Positions 47,111 to 56,094 of a DNA stretch of 64,000 nt are shown here, piece after piece. The first letter of the stretch is position 1. Each line of letters begins with the position of its first letter. The notes below the pieces were generated by a model, which worked only from the letters and a program-made list of their open reading frames with translations, did not search any database and had not been told where the DNA came from. The position numbers and the translations under genes were made by a program. Source of the stretch: Hericium rajendrae (taxonomy: Eukaryota > Basidiomycota > Agaricomycetes > Russulales > Hericiaceae). The DNA lies in contig CM065885.1 of NCBI GenBank assembly GCA_033439255.1, positions 2,418,001 to 2,482,000 on the forward strand, given 5' to 3'.

Positions 47111-47879
47111 TTTTCACATGTATCTGGATCCTGCATGGATTTTTTGGACATGGCATGGCGTGGAAAGGCACGGTGTGATGGCAAGCTGGAGGCTCAACAA
47201 GGTACGCCTTCGACTTTGGCTTTGGCTCAGCCCTCCTCCCCTCTCCACTCCCATGAGCCGTCATGCAGCTGATACATCCCCTACGTACCCCGCCCCGCCT
47301 CCCCCGCCGCCCTCACTTCTAGCGCTGCCCGTGCTGCTTGCTCATACCTCGCCGCTTGCCCGTTCCCACCCGCACCCCTGCTACCCATCTATGCCCGTGG
47401 CTGCCTCTCTGCACCGCCCACCCACAATTCCTGCCCATGCTGCCTATGCCATCGCCGTCGCTGCTGCTCGAGCTGCCCCGTTCCTGAGCCGCCTGCATGC
47501 ACCCAAGCTGCCCGTTGCTGCTCATGGCGCCCCTGCTGTGCTGCCTGTATCACCCACACAGCTCATGTTACACCACCCACAGCCCGCAACACACCGTCCA
47601 TGCCGCCTGCACTGCGCTGTACCTGCAGCCTGCGATACACCGCCCATGCTACCCATGCTGCACCGCCCCTGCAGCCCGTGCATCCAGCACCTCCTGCACT
47701 GTGCTCACTGCCCATGCTGCCTGCCCCTAATGCTTCTCCTATCCCTATCCCTGTATTTACATGTACAATACACAATTTTGCAGCCCAAAAAGCGGCCCAG
47801 GCAGTAGGTTTTTTATTTTTATTTTTTTCCGAATTTATTAAGGAGGGTTTTAAACCCATTTAATGGCCTTTTAAGTTGC
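47111..47879 (+). repeat. 3' non-coding region of copy A, CTGCC/CCCATG-rich
   Basis: Pyrimidine-rich on the plus strand with many imperfect CTGCC, CCCATGCTGC and CACCGCCC words, then a T-rich stretch. Frames stay open for 229 codons only because stops are rare in such sequence; the same happens in copy C. It lies between the transposase stop and the terminus and may include a slippage-grown subterminal repeat. Confidence 0.6.
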
Positions 47880-47947
47880 CGGCTGGTTTGTAACCCGTCC
47901 TCCGGGTATTGTCGGTAGAGTTAAAAAACAACGTACATGGACGCCTC
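47880..47947. repeat. Right terminal sequence of copy A
   Basis: Inverted match of 58213-58280 in copy C. Words on the plus strand include GGTTTGTAACCCGTCC, GGGTATTGTCGGTAGAG and TTAAAAAACAACGTACATGG. Identity with copy C extends to GACGCCTC at 47947, after which the two flanks differ. Confidence 0.75.
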
Positions 47948-48100
47948 GCGAGCCGCGTTTCGTTCCATAGCTGAGGGCTGAGCTTCGATCAATACTGGTG
48001 GCTGAGGGAATCCACTGGTATATAAACCCCCATGCAATATCTCATGCTCTTCAGCATTCCCGCTCTCGTTCTTTCCCCTACTCTGTGCTCTCTCCTATCT

Positions 48101-49463
48101 ATGCCTAGCCCGCCGCGGCTCGCTGTGCCGCCCGTCTCGCCCGACGTGTCGACGTCGGGCAGCGAAGGTGGCTATGCTACACCACTGTCGACCATGTCCA
48201 CGACCACGACGACCACGACCACGACCACGTCGACGACGAAGACGACGACGACATACTCGGTCGACGGAGACCTTGATAGGATTATAGGCGAAGTTGAGCT
48301 ATCAGATTCCGGCCGCGCCTGTAAGTAAATGTTTTCTCATTAAGGTGCTAATTGTCACCCGTGACAGACATCCCGCATACGCCCTCGTCCTCATCGTCCC
48401 AGAGCTCTGCTAATAACCCTCCCGCTGCCGATCGTCAGCCGCCGCTGCCGCCGCCGCCACCACCGCCGCCACCACATGCACCACCTCGAAGCCATCATGG
48501 CAGCAGCGGTATGCATCTCCGTCGCGACGCGATGCGCTGCTGACAGTCGGTAGATGACGAGGCCATGAATGGCCACCACTATAATGTTCGGTCAGGACGC
48601 CCGGCCGGAATTTTTCGGCACTGGTGCGTTCATATACTACGTACGTAGAAATGTTTTTACCTATGCATTGAGTAAGTAGGTGGCGAGCAGGCCCAGCAAG
48701 TCAAGGGGTGTCAGGAGGCAAAGTGTTCGCCTTTCGAAAACCAAAGCCTTCCGGCTCGGTGCCGAAGGGAAAACGCCCTCGCGCGCAAGAAGCTCCCCCA
48801 GCTGGTGATGAAGCGGTAGACCCCGGCTCTATGGAAGATGATGAGGGTGAAGACCAGTGGCTAGTTGCATGGGTTGTTTTCCGTGGCTTTTGCCCCGGTG
48901 TTTACTATGACCCATATGTAGCATTCACTCGTTGTTAACTGCGCCTGACAGCTGCCTTTAGCTTCGATGCACAGGAGCAAGTCCGCGGTTGCTGTCATGG
49001 CCTATATGCAGGTTACCACACTCGACGCGACGCGTGGGCTGCCTTTCGATTGTACCGAAAGCTGGGCTTCTCGCACGAGTGTGTAGACAACTCGTCGGAG
49101 TGTTGCCCGATAGTCACGCCGTGGTGGACGCCTTCGTTTTTGGGTTACGATTTTGGCAGCGAGGAGCCCGCCTCCAGTCCCCCTGTTGGCGAGCGCGGCC
49201 GTCATCCACGCCGTGCGTCGAGGAGCAGGCAGCCTCGGGGTCATTCTTGGGACGGGTACCACATCCTCCCGAGCATGCACATAGGCAAGGTTTATGTTGT
49301 GTTTCAAGGGAAATCCCCGGGAGTATACGCAACTCATGACGAGGCGGTGGCGCAGGTTAAACGGGTGTCTCTCAACAACTTTAGCAAGTATAAGTCTATT
49401 CGCCCTGCATGCAAGGCCTTTCGCGAGGCCCTCGAAGCAGGGCTGGTCTGCGTGCGGATGTAG
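48101..49463 (+). CDS. Protein with three RNase H1 N-terminal-like modules
   Basis: Starts about 150 bases right of the end of KDZ copy A. A TATATAAA box at ~48018 precedes ATG 48101 (MPSPPRLAVPPVSPDVSTSG). A Thr-rich run and a polyproline run follow, joined by introns. Module 1 reads HYNVRSGRPAGIFRHWWRAG with SGGKVFAFRKP. Module 2 reads WLVAWVVFRGFCPGVYYD, then after an intron AQEQVRGCCHGLYAGYHTRR and AFRLYRK. Module 3 is VYVVFQGKSPGVYATHDEAV with NNFSKYKSIRPACKAF. The G-x-x-P-G-I/V-Y core and later F-x-x-Y/F block are those of the RNase H1 hybrid-binding domain. There is no RNase H catalytic domain. The intron inside module 2 has an unclear donor. A likely role is binding RNA:DNA hybrids or double-stranded RNA; its cellular job is unknown. 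Confidence 0.62.
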
Positions 49464-50348
49464 TGCCCGCGCATCTATCACTACTAAGCCGGCACACCGC
49501 ATTCTCAGCTGCCCACCTTATGCCTCTATTACTCTTTCGATTATCGCTCGTTGTTTGCCTGTGTGCTTGACCGCCTCACCGTGTTTTTTTTAATGCCTTG
49601 CTCTCCGTCATGCTGTGTCGTTTAATTAGCTATCTCTCGCCTGTTCTCTCGCCTGCTTAGTAAATGCTATTTCTTACGATGCGAACATGCTTTCAGGCGG
49701 AGCGATAGACTAAGACATTTCTCGGGCCATTTTTGCGCCGGCTGTGCGGTTGTCACTTGTCGGCCTCGGCTGGACCCGAGCAGATTTTGACTCCGCGTTG
49801 TCGGAGTGTGAATGAAACCCAACTCCGTTCCTCGCGTCCTTGCTGGCTTCAGCTCTTCGTCCTTCGTCCCAACATTCCTCTTCGTCGCTCACCATTCTTC
49901 CTTGTCGCTCACCGCTCCTCTTTGTCGCTTTCCTACGCCGAGCTCCCCTTTTGCATGCTGGTGAGTTTCATTTCTTTGGTCGGCCTCTGCCTCCGAGTGC
50001 GCGCCTCCAGTAGGGTCTCGCCAAGGCCCCGCAGATGGTTTGCCTCGCTGGCGGGGGCCCCGCTCCTCGTCACGTCCCTTTCGACTTTATTGACGCGTCG
50101 CTTTATGTTCTCTACCAAGGGCCCCTTTGTTTGTTGTTCGAACGCGTAAAACACGCGATTCATGGTGCGTTTTCCTACTGCCTTTGTCTTTGGCTTCGCT
50201 CGTTCGCGACGCTGCCAGCTGAGTCGGAGCCTGCCCAGCCAGCGGCAACGACTCGCTGAGGCCCCATTCGCCCTCCCCGCTTTACTGTTGCTGACATGGT
50301 TTTCCGCAGGCAGCAGGCCCCTGGCAGCCACGTGACTCCAGTCGACAG
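49464..50348. promoter_or_regulatory. Upstream region of dioxygenase B
   Basis: About 0.9 kb that should contain the left part of KDZ copy B and the promoter of its dioxygenase. Two ACGCGT sites occur at 50093-50098 and 50142-50147. An intron in the 5' untranslated region is likely (GGTGCGTTTTCC near 50164 to TTTCCGCAG at 50309). No left terminus was recognised. Confidence 0.4.
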
Positions 50349-52108
50349 ATGCGATCTGGCCGGACTTACAACCCGTTCGAACTGGCTGGGCCTACCACGT
50401 CACTGCGACCGGTTGCCAGCACCGTCGACATGGGCCCGGGTCTCATGGCTGCTTTTCAGGAGGAGGATAGGTGTGACGCAGAGGGTCTAGGCGACCACGA
50501 GGGCGCCGAGTTGGAGTTCGAAGCGGGGGCTGAGCAGTCACACCTCGGAACGCCCCCTCCGCATGCTGTGAGCATATTCTCTTCCCCTTTAACGCCTCTC
50601 AGCTGGCCCCCTACCCCTACATCCCCTCCTCACCATCTCCGCTCGTCAATGCTGCCGCCCTCTACACTGCTTCAGCCATCAGACCCACCGTCACCGTCGC
50701 CTGCCCCATCTCAACACCAATGCCGACCAGCGGCTTCCCTCCCGCCCTTATCACAGACACCATCAGTCGCATCTCGGGCCAATAGCTCGCAGAGCTCAGC
50801 ATTGGCCGAGCACCGTCGCTTGGCAAAGCGGAAGCGCAGGCTGAAGAAAAGAAAGCAGGCTGGTGCAGTCTCCCACGATTCGGTCATCAGGCCTAAGCCG
50901 AGATCCTCGCTCTCGAGGCGCGCCATGATGCCGGCCATCATCGCCGTCGATTTCGACGCTGGCTTGTTCAGGTCCGCTAAGTGGGCATACACTGGCGTTC
51001 GCACGAAAAGGCTCCGTGACAGTCCGTGGACCACGCAAGAGCTCCTCAAGATGGGCTTTCGTGAGATGGATTGGGACGGCTGGTGGGTGAATTGTATTCC
51101 CACCGCTGCTCGTCGCCTGACAGTACTCTTTTGCTCCGCAGTGTGCCTTTCGCGCTCTGCGACAGGGGAAACCGTTTGGTGGGTGTCTTCCCAGGCCGGC
51201 CAGCCGGCCTCAGTTGGGCCAGCATCACCGACTGTGCGACGCGAGCCTTCGTGGAGGCAGAGAAGGAGAGCTGGAGATACTCTCGAGCAGGTCTTATCAA
51301 TCGCCGGCGCGGCAAGTTCTTGGCGCTGAGCACCGGGGTTTCTTACGGCGGGGGGCCTAAGGTGAGTAGCAAGGCTTTGCTGCTGGAAGGCATGCGTTCT
51401 CATGGGCGCTGCGCTGTAGCTTCCAGGAAACCTGAAGAACACCACGCCGATGCAACGCATTGTTGACAAGCTCGTCGCATGCGAGGTGATACAACGCATA
51501 GCGGGCTACGGAAGCAGTACGCTAGCCCTTATGCACCCGCGTCCGCATGCTTACCTTTTTCCACAGGCATCCTCGCCCTCTGGGCCCCGAAGGTTTATGC
51601 TTACTACGAGGAGCATCTCTACCCTCTCTTTCTTCGCTACCCAAGCCTTCGCTGGCTGTTCCCCCGCAGTATATTCCCGACCTGCACCTTCAACCTCGGC
51701 CCTGCGACGGTTTGCAATGACCACGTCGATCCCACGAACGTGCCGCACGGCTGGTGTATAATTACGGCCCTGGGGGATTTTGACAGCAAGAAGGGAGGGC
51801 AGCTAGTGCTATGGGACTTTCGACTGATTATAAACTTCCCTGCTGGCTCAACTGCTGCCATCACGTCGGGCTCCCTTCGCCACGCGAACACTCCCATTGG
51901 AAAGGGGGAGACCCGATTCTCCTTCATGCAGTACTGCCCGGGCAGCCTGTTGCGGTTCTCGCGGCACGGCTTTCGCCCTGCGAAGACGCTGTCTGTGAAG
52001 GAGCGGACGGCTATGGATGGAACCCCCGAGCAACGGTGGAAGTGGGCGCTGTCTTTGTTTTCGACAGCAGCCAGTGTCATGCAGGATCGTCTTAGTGTAT
52101 CTGCTTAG
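50349..52108 (+). CDS. TET/JBP family 2OG-Fe(II) dioxygenase (copy B)
   Basis: Diverged relative of the copy A enzyme, with the same predicted 5-methylcytosine oxidation. Starts MRSGRTYNPFELAGPTTSLR. A long Ser/Pro-rich N-terminus ends in a strong basic run (RRLAKRKRRLKKRKQAG, likely nuclear signal). The domain begins RDSPWTTQELLKMGFREMDW with GW. After introns come SAGLINRRRGKFLALSTGVSYG-like sequence and ALWAPKVYAYYEEHLYPLFL. The core is PATVCNDHVDPTNVPHGWC (H-x-D, codons at 51722 and 51728), ALGDFDSKKGGQLVLWDFRL, ITSGSLRHANTP (second His) and CPGSLLRFSRHGF (2OG Arg). It ends DRLSVSA. All key residues are present, and no break was seen once four short introns are removed. It sits 310 bases upstream of its own transposase. 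Confidence 0.82.
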
Positions 52109-54839
52109 TGCTATTTTTTTTCTTGACTGCAGCCGCAATTTACGAAGAGAACATGAAGGCAGTAGAACATTGTTTTGAAGGCAATAGAACGTCGCCTCGC
52201 AGCAGACTATTGTTTTGAAGCCAAGCCCAAGGCGCTAGTATTTCTGCAGCCTTGGTAATGATGATCACGTAAATGATGTGCTGCGGTAAGTCCCGGCGCT
52301 TCGAAGCCATTCGAGCTCGGCAGCACCACGTCTCGTGTCCTCCTCCTTGCCTCCACCTCCCCTCCCCTACTTTTCGTCGTCACTGCTGCCGCCTTTAACC
52401 ACCTTTCCACCATTGACATGATGCGTGCGAAGAAACGGGTCTTCGAAGTAGTAGACTCAGCTCAGCCGACTGTCATCGCTGAGGTTCTAACCCTCGACGA
52501 TCACCGGCGCGTCCATGCGAAGTCGTCCAAGGTGACCCTACCCCCTCCCACTGCACCCGCAGTCGACCTGTCCGAGACCTCCATTTTCATGGAGGAGCAG
52601 GCGTTCTCGTCGATGCCAGAGGCTGGGCTGGAAGGGTTGGAGGTCGTGCCGGCAATGAGGTACAAAAATTCGGTGCGCCCGTGTTGGCTTGTCGCTGTCT
52701 GGCTGTCTACTCACTTATCTGAAGGACATCCCGCTGTCAACGTGGAGAAAGTACGCGTCAGGTTATCTCGATGAGATGATGCGGCTAGAGGGCAGAGGAG
52801 AACATGCCTCTGCTGGAGAGGACGTGCTGTGCAGCAGCTGCAGTACTGGCAAGGCAACATTTCGCTGCAGAGAATGTCACGGCCGCCGGCTGCTGTGCCT
52901 TGCGTGTCTAAAGCATGGCCACCACCGCCTTCCCCTGCACGTTGTGGAGGTAAGCTCCGGGCCTGTCGTTCACCAGCACGATTACTCACCCGCGGCGTCT
53001 CATTAGGAGTGGAGAGGGGATCGATTTCACACCGTCCATCTCCAGAGCCTGGGCCTCAGAGTTCAGGTGGGGCACGAGCATCCTGGCCTGTGCCCTACGC
53101 GGGTCCCTGGCCACAAGGATTTCGTTGTCCTTCATACGAACGGCATCCATCTCGTCGACGTCGATTTCTGCGGTTGCGCTGGCAGCCCTGAGCATTGGTC
53201 GCAGCTTTTGCGTGCCTCCTGGTGGCCTGCAACTCCCCTATCCCCACAGACCTGTGCGACGATGGCGGTCCTCCGTCAGTTTCACGCCATAAACCTGCAG
53301 GGGAAAATGTCAGGGTATGACTTCTACAAGGCGCTGCAGATACAGAGCAACGGTGCTGGTGTCCTAGATCTGCCAGTATGTGTCTTCTGTTCAGTCTGTT
53401 CTTATGCTGATCATGCTGATCCTGCCTTAGGATCGGCTCCCCATGTTCATGCTTATGGTTCGTGAGTGGCGCTTCACGCTGCTTCTCAAACGTGGGAAGC
53501 GCGGCCTGGATCCTACCGGTATTGCGGGGACAAAGGAGGGTGAGCTCGCTGTGCGTTGTCCCGCGTGTCCTCGCCCAGGCGTGAATCTGCCGTCTAACTG
53601 GGCAGACGCTCCCCCAGAAACCGCGTGCGTCTTTCCGTTATGCTTCTGCTCTTTGACGCTTACTATAGCCCGTAGCTTCCTCTACTGGCTAGTACTAGCC
53701 ATGGACGCAAACTTTCGCCTCAAAAGTCGCCTGCGCTCCAGCGAGGAGAAGGACCCGCTGCTTGGAAGCGGGCTGGCTTATTTCGTGGAGACGAAGGCAT
53801 ATGGGGAATTTGTACTGGAGCACACAAATGAGGACGAGGTGCGTGCGCTCCCCATGCCTGCTGCCTCGCCGTCTATATTCTGACTTTCCGGCCTCGTTAG
53901 ATCAGCTCATGTGTCGCCTTCACCGCGTTAGCGACGGCCAACCTCAAGAGAACGACAGGCCTAGCTTCGACGGGCGTTGGGGCTGTAACTTGTGGCAGGC
54001 ATCAGTTTTGGAGACCAAACGGCATTGGTGACCTTCAGAAGGGCGAGCGGTAAGTTTTGCAGGCTTCCCTATGCGGTCTGTACTGACTTTTATTAGCTAC
54101 ATCAACATGGATTACATTTTCCTCTCAACACTTGCTGACGAAATTATCCGCTTCGTTGTCGCGTCGTACGACTTGGCGTGCCAGTGGAAGAAGAAGTTCT
54201 GGCGGCACGTTGACGCATTCCCCGACCACCTCCAGCTTGACCTCCCGAGAGCGAACATGAAGTTTTTGGTGCCGGAGTTTCATCTCCAGGCTCACAAAGA
54301 GTCATGTCATAGCCAGCATTCCTCGAGGAAAACAGTTGGCATGGGGCGATCTGAACTGGAAGGCCCCGAAAGAAATTGGTCCTGGCTCAATGGGGCTGCA
54401 TCGAGCACAAAGGAGATGGGGCCAGGGTCGCGGCGGGATACTTTGGATGATTTTTGTGGGTTTGCAAACTGGAGGCGCATCGTGGGCACATCTGAGAAAA
54501 CTAAATTCCATATAGCTGCAGGTTACATTATAGGTGCTATCATTGAGCTATGAGAGCTATGAAGTTTACTTATCCAACTATGTAGAGCTATGAGAGCTAT
54601 GAGAGCTTCCATAGCTGGTATTGCCAGCTATGTGATGCTATCATAGCTTCCATAGCTGCTAGTGTCAGCTATGTGATGCTACCATAGATTCCATAGTTAG
54701 CAGTTCAGAATATATAGCATTATCACACTTAGTTGGGTGAGCTATGATTACTATAAGTACTATGTCAAGTCAGGTAGATATAAAAGTTCCAGATCAAAAT
54801 TAATTATATTCAATGCTAGTACTAATACAATCAAGTATA

Positions 54840-55960
54840 CTACATCACGCGCGCTCGCGGGGCGCAACAAGGCATGCACGCGCACAAGGGCGCCGTTGGT
54901 ATGCGCAACGTGGCACTTCTGCACGCGAGGCGCGATGGCTGTATGTGAAGCCTGGGCCCGTGCGTGGGAGTGCGCGTGTCGGTGAGGCCCATGTGCAGTA
55001 GAGCAGGCCTGCGTATGGGAAACGCAGGGCCCGGGCCCGTGCACGAGGCGCTGGACTGCCGCGGCTCCATACGTAGCCGAAGGGTCCATGCGCGGGGCAG
55101 TGGGGCACACGCGAGGCGCGGAGACCCGTGGGTGGGGCGTCGTGCCGCTGCGGCGCGCGTACGGGGCGGACAAGGCGTGCGGACGGCGAGCAAGGCGTGC
55201 GGGCGGGGGCGAAGCGTGCAGACGGTGAACGAGGCGTTCTGACGGCGGGCGAGACAAGCGGGCTGCGGGCGACGTATGCGGACGGCGAGGAGGCCGCGCA
55301 CGACGTATGCGTGCATCGGCGAGGCGTGCGGGCGGCGAGTGAGGCGTGCGGGCGGCGAGTGAGACATCGGGCAGCGGGCGAGGCGTGCGGACGGCGACGA
55401 GGCCGCGCACGACGTATGCGGACGGCGAGGAGGCCGCGCACGAGGTATGCGTGCAGCGGCGAGGCGTGCGGGCGGCGAATGAGACGTGCGGGGGGCGGAC
55501 GAGACATGCGGGCAGAGGCGAGGCACGCGGACGGCGACGAGGCCGCGCACGACGTATGCGGACGGCGACGAGGCCGCGCACGACGTATGCGTGCATCGGC
55601 GAGGCGTGCGGGCGGCGAGTGAGGCGTGCGGGCGGCGAGTGAGGCGTGCGGGCGGCGAGTGAGACATCGGGCAGCGGGCGAGGCGTGCGGACGGCGGGCG
55701 AGGCGTATGGGCCGCGTTGGGCCGCGACGGGGGAGGTGCGAGGCATAGAAGGGCGTGCGCGAGCCCTCGGACCGCCACAGGCACGCTGGGCTGCCATGGG
55801 CTCGTGCACGACACGGCAGGCCTGCGCGCAGGGCGCGACGGCTGCATGCTGAAGTGCGGGCGGATAAGGCCACGCGTGCGATGTGCGCGCGAGCGTGCGC
55901 TGGCGTACACAGCCCGCGTCGTGGCCAACCGGGCGCACACCGGTGGTTGTGGTCGTTAGA
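54840..55960. repeat. GC-rich minisatellite core
   Basis: Imperfect repeats of GAGGCGTGCGGGCGGCGAGT and of longer units containing GCCGCGCACGACGTATGCG. Three frames on the minus strand and several on the plus strand stay open for 160-430 codons at once, which shows low stop density rather than a gene. Confidence 0.75.
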
Positions 55961-56068
55961 GGCAGCGGGTCGGGCGCTGGTGACGTGGCGGCGAGGTCGG
56001 AGGGAGACGCGATAATGCGGGAGAGACGGCGAGGGGGGATGAGGGCACCGGAGGACAAGGTAAATCGA

Positions 56069-56094
56069 GAGTATCGCTCAAATGAGCGATACTC
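56069..56094. repeat. Perfect 12-base palindrome with 2-base centre
   Basis: GAGTATCGCTCA, AA, then TGAGCGATACTC: a perfect inverted repeat. It lies where the GC-rich minisatellite ends. A looser inverted pair (CAAGGTAA near 56056, TTACCTTG near 56137) surrounds it. Confidence 0.7.

Larger units (their letters stand above)
41178..47947 (+). mobile_element. KDZ DNA transposon, copy A
   Basis: A plain DNA transposon of the Kyakuja-Dileera-Zisupton class carrying a TET/JBP dioxygenase gene and a KDZ transposase gene in tandem on the same strand. This pairing is documented in Agaricomycete genomes. The right end is a terminal sequence at 47880-47947 shared, inverted, with copy C. The left end lies somewhere between 39.6 and 41.18 kb. 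From 42161 rightward the element is nearly identical to copy C. The transposase gene carries at least two one-base losses relative to copy C. Confidence 0.85.

Noticed and set aside
47118-47807. A 229-codon open frame after transposase A (and its copy C counterpart)
   Set aside because: The sequence is pyrimidine-rich and repetitive. The frame changes between copies A and C through a two-base difference, so it is not conserved as protein.
38287-49463. Calling the RNase H1-N-like genes virus-derived because the fold is also called viroplasmin-like
   Set aside because: The fold is common in cellular RNase H1. No reverse transcriptase, capsid or other virus part is nearby, and the genes have ordinary host-type introns.
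54760-56058. A 432-codon open frame on the minus strand inside the GC-rich core
   Set aside because: All three minus frames and several plus frames are open over the same minisatellite, and the translations are Arg/Pro/Ala repeats. This reflects few stop codons in GC-rich repeats.
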